A DNA stretch of 17,742 bases from Coxiellaceae bacterium UBA1530 (GTDB lineage: Bacteria > Pseudomonadota > Gammaproteobacteria > Coxiellales > Coxiellaceae): the NCBI GenBank assembly GCA_002323325.1, contig DCQA01000052.1, positions 1 through 17,742 on the forward strand, in the 5' to 3' direction. A model generated the notes under the pieces. The model ran no database searches and was not told the DNA's origin. It was given only the letters and a program-made list of their open reading frames with translations. Every line of letters starts with the position of its first letter. Position 1 is the first letter of the stretch. The position numbers were made by a program, and so were the translations under genes. Shown here in pieces: positions 1 through 7,533 of the stretch.

Positions 1-24
1 CTTGCGTTGCATTTAAAAACAAAA

Positions 25-101
25 TGGTCGGAGTGGAGGGATTCGAACCCCCAACATCCTGCTCCCAAAGCAGGCGCGCTACCAGACTGCGCTATACCCC
101 G
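25..101 (-). tRNA. tRNA-Pro, anticodon UGG
   Basis: On the minus strand this 77-nt stretch folds as a complete cloverleaf. It has a 4-bp D stem (GCGC/GCGC), a 5-bp anticodon stem (CCTGC/GCAGG) closing a TTTGGGA loop with anticodon TGG, a 5-nt variable loop, and a T arm with the canonical TTCGAAT loop. It ends with an encoded discriminator A and CCA. A UGG anticodon reads proline codons. The acceptor stem starts with C1-G72, as in bacterial tRNA-Pro, but contains a G4-U69 wobble and an A7-C66 mismatch. The last 24 bases of the window beyond the CCA end are T-rich on the minus strand, but no full terminator hairpin fits inside the window. Confidence 0.97.
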
Positions 102-126
102 AATTTCCATTTTCAACAAGTCAGCA

Positions 127-155
127 ATCATACTGAGCCAAAAGACACTCGTCAA
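127..155 (-). promoter_or_regulatory. sigma70-like promoter of the tRNA-Pro gene
   Basis: Read on the minus strand, TTGACG (150-155) is followed after exactly 17 nt by TATGAT (127-132). Each hexamer differs from the sigma70 consensus at one position. The expected start of transcription falls around 118-121, giving a leader of under 20 nt before the tRNA 5' end at 101, as is common for stable-RNA genes. The assignment rests on sequence match and position. Confidence 0.7.
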
Positions 156-198
156 TGATTTATGAATAGAATTAAATACTTTATTCTTATCCTCACAA

Positions 199-227
199 TT
201 GACAATAATTTATATCTGATTTAAGTT
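199..227 (+). promoter_or_regulatory. possible promoter of dapD-dapE
   Basis: A perfect TTGACA hexamer lies at 199-204. The -10 partner is weaker: TAAGTT at 222-227 has 17-nt spacing, and a TGA-TTTAAG element at 217-225 resembles an extended -10. This would give a leader of about 70-80 nt before the dapD start. No riboswitch or attenuator structure could be recognised in the leader. Confidence 0.4.
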
Positions 228-294
228 TCAATAGAAGTTACATTTTGACTAAGGCCAGAATCACTACCTCCTCAAGCATATGACACCGACTAAC

Positions 295-298
295 AGGA
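295..298 (+). promoter_or_regulatory. ribosome binding site that sets the dapD start
   Basis: AGGA is followed after 8 nt by the ATG at 307. The alternative in-frame ATG at 280 is preceded by CCTCCTC, the complement of a Shine-Dalgarno sequence, and has no usable site of its own. This supports 307 as the start. Confidence 0.65.
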
Positions 299-306
299 TC
301 AAAAAA

Positions 307-1122
307 ATGAATGATTTAAAAGAGATCATCGATGAGGGATTTAAGAGCATCGATAGCCTCTCACACGATGAGACCTCCTATAAATTACAACAAGCTATTC
401 AAACCACTATCCAACATCTCAGCGAAGGCACGCTAAGAGTAGCCAGCTTTGATGATCACAAATGGATCACACATGAATGGTTAAAGAAAGCGATTCTGTT
501 ATTATTTAAAACCACCAAAAATACTCTTATGCCTGGCTTTAACCAGTTTTACGACAAAGTACCGTTAAAATTTACCCAATACGACGAGAAGCAACTTAAG
601 GATAGCGAAATTCGAATAGTCCCACCCGCATCTGTTCGTCACGGCGCGTTTATTGGTAAACGAAGTGTTCTTATGCCAAGTTACGTTAACATCGGGGCCT
701 TTGTTGACACAGGGTGTATGATTGACACCTGGGCAACGGTTGGCTCATGTGCGCAAATTGGGAAAAATGTACACATATCTGGAGGGGCTGGTATAGGAGG
801 CATATTGGAACCACTGAATGCCAACCCAACGATCATTGAGGATGACTGCTTTATCGGAGCGCGCTCTGAAATTGTCGAAGGGGTTATTGTCGAAAAAAAT
901 TCAGTGATTTCTATGGGCGTCTTTATTGGTCAAAGCACCCCCATATACGATGTTGAAAATGATCAAATACTCTATGGTCGTGTACCATCTGGATCAGTTG
1001 TTATCCCGGGTAGCTTACCTGGAAAAACAAACCGGTATCACAGGAGTGCGGCAATTATTATCAAACGCGTTGACGAACAGACACGTAAGAAAACCACTAT
1101 CAATGAACTTTTAAGGTCATAA
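307..1122 (+). CDS. dapD: 2,3,4,5-tetrahydropyridine-2,6-dicarboxylate N-succinyltransferase
   Basis: DapD transfers succinyl from succinyl-CoA to tetrahydrodipicolinate in the cytoplasmic diaminopimelate/lysine pathway. The 271-residue product is close to the usual length of about 274. An N-terminal helical part (residues 1-100, with a THEWLKKA motif) is followed by left-handed beta-helix hexapeptide repeats at about 105-215 (GAFIGKRSVLMPSYVNIGA, ATVGSCAQIGKNVHISGG). Asp140 and Glu188 match the Asp/Glu pair proposed as catalytic in the family. The C-terminus NELLR is also typical. I start at the ATG at 307, not 280: it has an AGGA site, and its first residues (MNDLKEIIDEGF) line up with known DapD N-termini, while the longer form adds nine unmatched residues. 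The TAA stop shares its last A with the ATG of dapE (TAATG), so the two genes are probably translationally coupled. Confidence 0.96.
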   Translation: MNDLKEIIDEGFKSIDSLSHDETSYKLQQAIQTTIQHLSEGTLRVASFDDHKWITHEWLKKAILLLFKTTKNTLMPGFNQFYDKVPLKFTQYDEKQLKDSEIRIVPPASVRHGAFIGKRSVLMPSYVNIGAFVDTGCMIDTWATVGSCAQIGKNVHISGGAGIGGILEPLNANPTIIEDDCFIGARSEIVEGVIVEKNSVISMGVFIGQSTPIYDVENDQILYGRVPSGSVVIPGSLPGKTNRYHRSAAIIIKRVDEQTRKKTTINELLRS

Positions 1123-2309
1123 TGAAGCACTATACCGATACACTCGAACTAGCCAAGGCGCTGATTAATATAGAATCCATCACTCCTAATGATAATGGTT
1201 GCCAGGCATTAATTGCTCATCATCTATCGCAAGCAGGATTCAAAATCACAGAGTTTAATAAAAATAATACCAGTAATTTATGGGCTGAGCATGGCAATGT
1301 GAATAAACCTTTCACAGTATTTTCTGGTCACACAGATGTCGTCACTCCTGGCGAGATTCGCCAATGGAGCACACCGCCCTTTCTCGCAACCGTTAAAGAT
1401 AACACGCTATATGGTAGAGGTGCAGCCGATATGAAAGGGGCCCTAGCCGCAATGGTTATTGCTTGTTGCAACTTCACTAAAAAGCACCCCGATCATGCTG
1501 ACGCACTTGGCTTTATGATAACGAGTGACGAGGAAGGTACAGCTGAAGATGGTACTCAACACCTCGTCAACTCACTTAAGGATCGTATAAAAATCAACTA
1601 TTGTATTGTTGGAGAACCCAGTAGCCAAGCAACTCTGGGAGATAATATAAAAATAGGCCGCCGTGGATCTCTATACGGCAAACTGACAGTGAAAGGCAAG
1701 CAAGGTCATATTGCCTACCCCAATACCATAAAAAACCCTATTCATAGGAGCTTCAAAGCACTGGATCAGCTTACTCAAATCCAATGGAACGATCATACTG
1801 ATTACTTTCAAGCAACATCCTTTCAAATCTATAATATACATGCAGACACTGGAGCAACCAATTTGATTCCGGGATGTCTAACAGCTGAATTTAATTTGCG
1901 ACACAGCCCAATAAGCGATGCATCAACATTAAAAGAAACCATTAAATCTGTCCTGAATCAGTATGACATCGATTACCTCATAGAATGGAACCATGCGAGC
2001 CAACCCTTCTTTAGTCCTCCGAACAAACTTGCCAGTACATCCAGTGACGCTATCCAAAAAATTTGCAATGTAACCCCCTCATTTAATACTTTAGGGGGAA
2101 CATCGGACGGTAGATTTATTGCTTCAACAGGCTGCGAAATTATAGAACTCGGACCAATCAACAAATCTATTCACCAAGTTAATGAGCATGTACTAATCAA
2201 TGACCTTGAAAGACTGACCTCTGTGTACGAAGCAATCATCCATAAATTACTTGTTGAGAGAGCAACAGAGACACTTCTTAAGAAGGAACAGCTCCAGGCG
2301 CCTGCATAA
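1122..2309 (+). CDS. dapE: succinyl-diaminopimelate desuccinylase
   Basis: DapE is a di-zinc M20-family hydrolase that removes succinate from N-succinyl-LL-diaminopimelate, giving LL-DAP for lysine and peptidoglycan. The expected metal and catalytic residues are visible: His70 and Asp72 in SGHTDVV, Asp103 in GRGAADMKG, Glu137-Glu138 in TSDEE, Glu165 in GEPSS, and His351 near the C-terminus in IHQVNE. The TGGTSDGRF motif (residues 323-332) is also typical. The 395-residue product is about 20 residues longer than E. coli DapE. The extra part is a charged tail after about residue 378 that matches no motif I know. Its coding sequence overlaps the end of the convergent transporter gene by 32 bp. 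The start overlaps the dapD stop by one base, and both enzymes belong to the same pathway. Confidence 0.96.
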   Translation: MKHYTDTLELAKALINIESITPNDNGCQALIAHHLSQAGFKITEFNKNNTSNLWAEHGNVNKPFTVFSGHTDVVTPGEIRQWSTPPFLATVKDNTLYGRGAADMKGALAAMVIACCNFTKKHPDHADALGFMITSDEEGTAEDGTQHLVNSLKDRIKINYCIVGEPSSQATLGDNIKIGRRGSLYGKLTVKGKQGHIAYPNTIKNPIHRSFKALDQLTQIQWNDHTDYFQATSFQIYNIHADTGATNLIPGCLTAEFNLRHSPISDASTLKETIKSVLNQYDIDYLIEWNHASQPFFSPPNKLASTSSDAIQKICNVTPSFNTLGGTSDGRFIASTGCEIIELGPINKSIHQVNEHVLINDLERLTSVYEAIIHKLLVERATETLLKKEQLQAPA

Positions 2310-3483
2310 ATGATTTTATTTTGAAATTTATTAAAGATCCACCCAGCAAAGCTAGCAGTCCAATCATCAAGAAAGCAACATGGATAGACTCGTAGTCGCA
2401 TAATAATCCTAGCATTGGACCCAATATGACAAAAAATAATCGCATCATCATACCTTCAAAACTTAAAACAGCCGCACGTATTTCAGAATGTGTTCGGTTA
2501 TTGATAATCGTAAACACTAGAGGTAGCTGAAGCCCCCTCGCAGCCTGAATTAGCAAACCAAATAACATAGTTACCAATGACACATAGATACCCATGAAGA
2601 ATGCCGATGCAGCAACTACAAAGGGGATCATCACAAATAACTGTTTTGTACCGATACGATAATTAATAATATTTACGCGACTTGCGGCTAAAGAACGAGA
2701 AAAATTCAGCAATGCCCAAATGAAGCCTATATAGTAAAGCTCAAACCCAGTTAACTTGAAATATGATTGCATCAGCCAGGCACTTGAGAGGGCAAGAAAA
2801 CCTATGAAGCCCGAGTAAATTGCCACCCATTTTACGACAGGTTCATTTTGGATAAAGCGAAAAATCTGCATAAAATCCCTTCTGAAACACCTTGAACCGT
2901 CAATCTCTAAACTAACAGGAGGTAGTGGGCTCTTGCGAGTTGGATTTTTTAAACTTAAGGTTAGTGGAATTAGAAATAATAAAATAATAAAATTGAGCAC
3001 AAAGGGAAGGTACATACTCAGGTAAGCCAAAACACCCCCGATAATAGCAGCAACCCCTTCGCTAATATAGCCAGAAGCGAGCAACGTACCCTCCTCTGAT
3101 AAATATTCATACTCACGATCAAGGTCACATAATGTTTCGTAAAGCAATGCTGAATCACTACCTGAGAACAAGCAATAAGCAGCTGCCATAAACATCTCTG
3201 CTAGTAGGAACAAATAGAAGTGAGAAACTTGAGTGAGTATTAATAGTCCCAGCACAGCAGAGCAAGACCCCAGTAACAAGGAGCGGTTCCATCCAAAACG
3301 ATCGCCGAGGTATCCTGTTGGAACCTCAAAGATTAATATACACAACGAAAAAAATGCCTGAATCACAAAAGTTTGAAATAAGGAAAGGCCGTGAGAACGA
3401 TAAAAAAGAAAGATCACGGGCATAATGAGTAAAAACCAACGCACCGCGCTGATACACCTTAATAGCCAAATATTTCTCTTCAT
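2278..3483 (-). CDS. major facilitator superfamily transporter, substrate unknown
   Basis: This 401-residue hydrophobic protein has about 12 predicted membrane segments. A typical MFS motif A lies in the loop after the second segment (GYLGDRFGWNRS, residues 57-68, with Asp61 and Arg67). A longer hydrophilic stretch at about 180-210 separates the two six-helix halves. The motif A type (EVPTGYLGDR) is common in drug/proton antiporters and in many unassigned MFS proteins, so I do not name a substrate. The ATG at 3483 has a strong site (AGGAGG, complement of 3490-3495, 6-nt spacing). The gene is convergent with dapE, with no intergenic space and no recognisable terminator between them. A likely own promoter lies at 3554-3581, although the HdeD-like gene upstream is co-oriented. 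Confidence 0.85.
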   Translation of the reverse strand: MKRNIWLLRCISAVRWFLLIMPVIFLFYRSHGLSLFQTFVIQAFFSLCILIFEVPTGYLGDRFGWNRSLLLGSCSAVLGLLILTQVSHFYLFLLAEMFMAAAYCLFSGSDSALLYETLCDLDREYEYLSEEGTLLASGYISEGVAAIIGGVLAYLSMYLPFVLNFIILLFLIPLTLSLKNPTRKSPLPPVSLEIDGSRCFRRDFMQIFRFIQNEPVVKWVAIYSGFIGFLALSSAWLMQSYFKLTGFELYYIGFIWALLNFSRSLAASRVNIINYRIGTKQLFVMIPFVVAASAFFMGIYVSLVTMLFGLLIQAARGLQLPLVFTIINNRTHSEIRAAVLSFEGMMMRLFFVILGPMLGLLCDYESIHVAFLMIGLLALLGGSLINFKIKSFMQAPGAVPS

Positions 3484-3553
3484 TTTAGCCCTCCTGGCTT
3501 TGTCTGTGTATGTTTATTGTCACACACATCCGTACTCATCAGTCATTGTCTCC

Positions 3554-3581
3554 ATTATGATATTTTGAAGCAGATAGACAA
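3554..3581 (-). promoter_or_regulatory. possible promoter of the MFS transporter gene
   Basis: On the minus strand, TTGTCT (3576-3581) is followed after 16 nt by CATAAT (3554-3559). The -35 matches the sigma70 consensus at 4 of 6 positions and the -10 at 5 of 6. It would give a leader of about 65 nt ending in the strong AGGAGG site. The region is AT-rich, so a chance match is possible. Confidence 0.4.
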
Positions 3582-3668
3582 GTCTCATTGAAATATTAAT
3601 ATTTATTTAATCAATTCGCTCTATCACTCGCTTAATAGTCTGCATTATAAACTCCCGAGAAAACAAGA

Positions 3669-4214
3669 TTATTCGCCCAGAGCTCTGAGCCCTGCAGAGT
3701 AAAGCATTAAACTGATACCATGAAGAATCAAATAAATACCGATCAGAAACCCAAGAAACACAGCTTTTGAATCTGATGATAAGAAAAACAAATAACATGA
3801 AATGAATAAGCCAACTACTCCAGTAAAAAAAAGCCATTGCCAATAAAGAGCTGGACGTAGCTGCAATGCCATGAAAAATTTCACTAAACCACCGATAAAA
3901 AAGAATAATGATAATATCGTCCCTATCAGCTGTGTGGTTGCCTGTGGATACAACACAATAAATAAGCCAACCAGGCAGTAAAAGACCGCAAGCACGAGTG
4001 ATGAGCTCACTTGCTCCCAAGCCTGAAGGTTTAGACCAAGAAGTTGGAATAATTGGAATATACCAGCTAACAACAAAACCCAACCTATTACATTGAACAG
4101 AGCGAATGCTACTAAGTGAGGCAACATGATTGTCACCCCACCCAATAGAATTTGAATTAGCCCAATGACTAACAACAGGCTCCACCGAGTCCTACCAGTA
4201 TTAATCACGTCCAT
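3669..4214 (-). CDS. HdeD-like (DUF308) integral membrane protein
   Basis: The 181-residue product has about six membrane segments, at roughly residues 11-30, 34-60, 70-90, 92-115, 123-145 and 151-173, joined by short loops. This length, the six-segment layout and motifs such as a glycine-rich GGVTIMLP in the first hairpin fit the HdeD/DUF308 family. E. coli HdeD is linked to acid resistance at high cell density; whether this protein does that is not shown. The ATG at 4214 has an AAGGAG site (complement of 4220-4225, 5-nt spacing). It lies 14 nt after the SnoaL-like gene and is probably the last gene of the smc-zipA-ligA transcript. A second long frame over the same DNA is a shadow: it lacks a ribosome binding site and family-like sequence. 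Confidence 0.8.
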   Translation of the reverse strand: MDVINTGRTRWSLLLVIGLIQILLGGVTIMLPHLVAFALFNVIGWVLLLAGIFQLFQLLGLNLQAWEQVSSSLVLAVFYCLVGLFIVLYPQATTQLIGTILSLFFFIGGLVKFFMALQLRPALYWQWLFFTGVVGLFISCYLFFLSSDSKAVFLGFLIGIYLILHGISLMLYSAGLRALGE

Positions 4215-4228
4215 GCTATCTCCTTTTT

Positions 4229-4654
4229 CTAATCAACCACCTCTGAAATGGAGCGCACGCCGCCTAGCTGTTTTAAAATACTATGCACATCAATTAATGA
4301 CCAATATTCTTGAATCAGCCCCTCGTGATAACGACACATAGTCACCCCAACAAAGCTAACCTCTTGATGAGTTGGTTGAGTTTCAAAAAAGCTTCCGAGA
4401 TGAGTACCCTTTGCACGCCAGCGACAAACCACTTGATCATCTTCAGCAACACAGTTACGGAAGAATAGTAATAAGTCTGGAAATGCTTCAAACCACTTAT
4501 CAGCGATCTGTTTTAGTGTCATGCTCCCGTATGATTGAGTGAGTGGCGTGTGAATTATACAGTCTTTAGCCACATAACAATCAATGACAGAAGAATCTTG
4601 TTGCTCCCAAAAATGATGAGCAAATTTCATGAAATTAGATTTATTATCCAGCAT
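4229..4654 (-). CDS. SnoaL-like / NTF2-fold protein (ester cyclase-like)
   Basis: The 141-residue soluble protein matches the SnoaL-like pattern. It has an FPDLLLFFRNCVAEDDQVVCRW segment in two parts, then GTHLGSF, the PTHQEVSFVGVTMCR strand region, and YWSLIDVHSILKQLG at the end. SnoaL is a polyketide cyclase, but most small bacterial members have no known substrate, so no reaction is assigned. I start at the ATG at 4654: the AAGGAG site (complement of 4663-4668) sits 8 nt upstream. A longer version from a GTG at 4678 would place that site inside the coding region. It lies 26 nt after ligA and 14 nt before the HdeD-like gene, so it is probably co-transcribed with both. Confidence 0.8.
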   Translation of the reverse strand: MLDNKSNFMKFAHHFWEQQDSSVIDCYVAKDCIIHTPLTQSYGSMTLKQIADKWFEAFPDLLLFFRNCVAEDDQVVCRWRAKGTHLGSFFETQPTHQEVSFVGVTMCRYHEGLIQEYWSLIDVHSILKQLGGVRSISEVVD

Positions 4655-4662
4655 ACGTATTA

Positions 4663-4668
4663 CTCCTT
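4663..4668 (-). promoter_or_regulatory. ribosome binding site that sets the SnoaL-like start
   Basis: AAGGAG on the minus strand, within a run AAAAAAAGGAG, lies 8 nt before the ATG at 4654. It rules against the upstream in-frame GTG at 4678, which has no site of its own. Confidence 0.7.
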
Positions 4669-4680
4669 TTTTTAGCACAC

Positions 4681-6690
4681 CTAATCATCAAATAACTGTA
4701 TTAAATCATCCTCTCTTAGAATAGAGACTCTCAATGTATTTGCTTTATCCAACTTTGATCCAGCACGACTACCGGCTATCAAGTAAGATGTCTTAGATGA
4801 CACACTTTGACTCACTTTTGCTCCACGCGCCACCAACTTACCTTTCAGTGCATCTCGAGTGATTCCCTCAAAGGTCCCAGTAATAACAAACGTCATTCCA
4901 GATAAAGTAACATCTTTTTCATGATCCTGTGATGACAAAACTATTCCTAAATCCATCAGAGCTCTGATTAATTCAATATTATGTGCTTGAGAAAAAAAGT
5001 ATTGAATACGTGATGCAACGATAGGTCCAACCTCGGTCACACTCTCTAACTCTTCAAGTGAGGCACTCATTAATGACTTTAACTCATGAAAATGATCTGC
5101 CAGTTGATACGCCGTAGCTTGCCCAACATCTCGTATACCTAACGCAAAAATAAATCTATCTAGTGAAGTATGTTTTGACGCATCAATAGCTGCGATAACA
5201 TTGGAGGCGGATTTCTTTCCCATTCTAGGGAGCTGACTGAGTTGATCAATCGTTAAGGTATAGAGATCAGCGACATGATTCACTAATTGTTTTTCGACTA
5301 ATAAATCAATTAATTTTTCACCCAAGCCATCTATATCCAATGCTTTTCGAGAAACAAAGTGCTTTATGGATTCAACTCTCTGAGCTTGACAATATAAACC
5401 ACCCATACAACGAGCAACTGCTTCATCATCCAGCTTAATAACATCAGAACCGCAAACAGGGCATACGAGAGGTACCTTCTCTTGAACAGCCCCCTCGACA
5501 CGAAGACTATCAATCACACACACTATTTCGGGAATTACATCACCAGCACGCCTAACAACAACAGTATCGCCTACTCTCACATCTTTTCTTGCCAACTCAT
5601 CAAAATTATGTAACGTTGCATTACTGACTGTCACACCACCTACCGATACGGGTACTAATCGCGCGACCGGAGTCACTGCTCCAGTACGCCCCACCTGACA
5701 GTCAATCGAAATAACTCGAGTAGTTTTTTCTTGAGCTGGGAATTTATGTGCTATTGAAAAGCGTGGTGCTCTTGAAACAAATCCTAGCTCTTCTTGTTGA
5801 GATAAATCATTCACTTTGTAGACAACACCATCAATCTCATACGGAAGTGACTCTCTCTGTTGTAAAACTCGATTGTAAAATGACACACAAGCTTCGACAG
5901 AATTAGCAGTCTGATTTAGTGGGCACACTGGCATGCCCCATGATTTTAGTTGAGTTAAAATCTCCGTATGAGTAGACCAACTCAAATCCTCGCTAACATC
6001 TCCAAGGGCGTAGGCATAAAATGATAAAGGACGTTTTGCGGTCACAGCAGCATCTAATTGCCGTAAACTTCCTGCTGCTGCATTCCTTGGATTAGCAAAA
6101 ACTTTTAATTTCTGATCCATCATTTTCTGATTTAAATCATGAAAACCGGCGATTGGCATAAATACCTCACCACGAATTTCCAATGAATGCGGTATATCCT
6201 GACCGATAAGAGAGAGTGGAATGCAGTGAATCGTTCGAACATTATGCGTAACATCTTCACCAAGCTTTCCATCACCACGAGTGGCCGCTGTGACTAATTC
6301 TCCATCGATATAAAGAAGGTTAACTGCCAAACCATCTAGCTTTGGTTCACAAGCATATTCGATAGGACACGCGACTCCTAGGCGTTGCTTATTTCGCTCA
6401 TCAAAAGCCAATAAATCCTCTTCTGTAAAAACGTTATCGAGTGATAACAATGGCTGAATGTGTTGAATAGGTTTAGCCGATTCCAGCAGTTTAACACCCA
6501 CTCGCTGTGTAGGGGAGTCTTCTGAAACCAAATCAGGAAAGCTCGCCTCTAATGCGAAAAGCTCTTGAAATAGAGCATCGTATTCTGCATCAGAAATGAC
6601 TGGATTGTCGTATGCATAATAGTGACGGTTGTGCTCTAGTAGTTGGGCACGCAAGCTGATGAGACGATCTTTATCACGCTGAATGGACAT
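4681..6690 (-). CDS. ligA: NAD(+)-dependent DNA ligase
   Basis: LigA seals nicks in duplex DNA using NAD+ during replication and repair. The product is 669 residues from the ATG at 6690, against 671 in E. coli. An N-terminal NAD-binding Ia-type region (YYAYDNPVISDAEYD) precedes the adenylation motif CEPKLDGLA with Lys117 as nucleotide acceptor, then EIDGVVYKV, an OB fold, a four-Cys zinc finger (CPVCGSDV...CMGGLYC), helix-hairpin-helix repeats (LPRMGKKSASN, ALGIRDVGQATA), and a C-terminal BRCT domain from about residue 595. In-frame TTG (6702) and GTG (6693) codons lie upstream. I prefer the ATG because its N-terminus matches the family length; a GAGAG stretch just upstream is a weak ribosome site. 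The gene starts 8 nt after the zipA stop codon and shares its transcript. Confidence 0.97.
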   Translation of the reverse strand: MSIQRDKDRLISLRAQLLEHNRHYYAYDNPVISDAEYDALFQELFALEASFPDLVSEDSPTQRVGVKLLESAKPIQHIQPLLSLDNVFTEEDLLAFDERNKQRLGVACPIEYACEPKLDGLAVNLLYIDGELVTAATRGDGKLGEDVTHNVRTIHCIPLSLIGQDIPHSLEIRGEVFMPIAGFHDLNQKMMDQKLKVFANPRNAAAGSLRQLDAAVTAKRPLSFYAYALGDVSEDLSWSTHTEILTQLKSWGMPVCPLNQTANSVEACVSFYNRVLQQRESLPYEIDGVVYKVNDLSQQEELGFVSRAPRFSIAHKFPAQEKTTRVISIDCQVGRTGAVTPVARLVPVSVGGVTVSNATLHNFDELARKDVRVGDTVVVRRAGDVIPEIVCVIDSLRVEGAVQEKVPLVCPVCGSDVIKLDDEAVARCMGGLYCQAQRVESIKHFVSRKALDIDGLGEKLIDLLVEKQLVNHVADLYTLTIDQLSQLPRMGKKSASNVIAAIDASKHTSLDRFIFALGIRDVGQATAYQLADHFHELKSLMSASLEELESVTEVGPIVASRIQYFFSQAHNIELIRALMDLGIVLSSQDHEKDVTLSGMTFVITGTFEGITRDALKGKLVARGAKVSQSVSSKTSYLIAGSRAGSKLDKANTLRVSILREDDLIQLFDD

Positions 6691-6698
6691 CACAGCTC

Positions 6699-7514
6699 TC
6701 AATGTCGTGAAATATCGAATAAATCAAGTGTCTGATTACTTTTGATGTAATGATCGAGTTGTTGATGAATATTCAACAACGTTTGCTTTGTAAATAGTTG
6801 CTGCTTATCATCACAAACACTCCCACCCATATCCTCAACTAATCCATCAACAGTCTGTAGCAATAAATCAAATGTTTGTTTAGGATCTTTAACCGTCTGA
6901 GCATCAAAAAATAGCACCAAACCTGGTGTTGAGAAACCACCCATCTTTGATAAGTCAAAAGTGCCTGGCTTTACCATCGAGGCACAACTAAAGAGAATAT
7001 TTGAATCGGTTTGTTGAGATTGATAACGATGAAAGATTTGCTGCTCACCGAAGCGCAGTGAGTTCGATAGTAAAGCTTGAAGTAGCTCATATCCACCGTA
7101 AGGCCGGTCTTGTGATGCTATTAAAGCTAGACTAATGATCGGAGCTTCAACATCGGATGATGGGGACTGAAATGGCGAAGTTGTTTTATCATTATGTAAT
7201 GGCTCTGGCGATAAGCCCAAAACAACATCGGCGTCATCGCTGAGTTTTTCCTCGACTTTATCTGCTTGTTGTCCCATCAAATGATCAGAAGAACTATCGG
7301 CACTCTGAGCTTTTGAAGAATCAGACACAACAGGGTCTTTGCGCGAAAATGTTTCGTCACGCGTATCAGACGGTGCCCAACGCTCGGGGCGTGCTGTTTT
7401 TCCGAAACCACGCGAAGCGCGATGATTCTGACGAGACTGACGCTGCATCATTAAGCGCAGCAATAGGCATGCCAACACGACAATCACACCCAACAAGCAA
7501 AAAACTAACCCCAT
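6699..7514 (-). CDS. zipA: cell division protein ZipA
   Basis: ZipA anchors FtsZ filaments to the inner membrane early in septum assembly in gammaproteobacteria. The 271-residue product has an N-terminal membrane segment (residues 2-22, LVFCLLGVIVVLACLLL) with a tiny outside end. A basic stretch follows (MMQRQSRQNHRASR), then a Ser/Asp/Gln-rich flexible linker to about residue 125. The C-terminal globular ZipA domain (about 126-262) contains a YGGYELLQALL segment and GTFDLSKMGGFSTPGLVLFF, both characteristic. It is shorter than E. coli ZipA (328), mostly in the linker, which varies in length. The ATG at 7514 has a GGGAGGT site (complement of 7521-7527) at 6 nt. It lies 19 nt after smc and 8 nt before ligA, the usual order outside enterics. 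Confidence 0.93.
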   Translation of the reverse strand: MGLVFCLLGVIVVLACLLLRLMMQRQSRQNHRASRGFGKTARPERWAPSDTRDETFSRKDPVVSDSSKAQSADSSSDHLMGQQADKVEEKLSDDADVVLGLSPEPLHNDKTTSPFQSPSSDVEAPIISLALIASQDRPYGGYELLQALLSNSLRFGEQQIFHRYQSQQTDSNILFSCASMVKPGTFDLSKMGGFSTPGLVLFFDAQTVKDPKQTFDLLLQTVDGLVEDMGGSVCDDKQQLFTKQTLLNIHQQLDHYIKSNQTLDLFDISRH

Positions 7515-7533
7515 TATGATACCTCCCTGTTCC

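Noticed and set aside
2295..2304. Palindrome CAGGCGCCTG at the end of dapE as a terminator
   Set aside because: It has no loop and no T tract on either side, and it is coding sequence for both convergent genes.
3591..3604. Palindrome AAATATTAATATTT upstream of the MFS gene as an operator
   Set aside because: It is made only of A and T in an AT-rich spacer, where such palindromes are frequent by chance.
3607..4185. A 192-codon minus-strand frame overlapping the HdeD-like gene
   Set aside because: It lies almost wholly within the HdeD-like gene in another frame, has no ribosome site and shows no family-like sequence. Only its last 12 codons, after an internal ATG, are mentioned separately.
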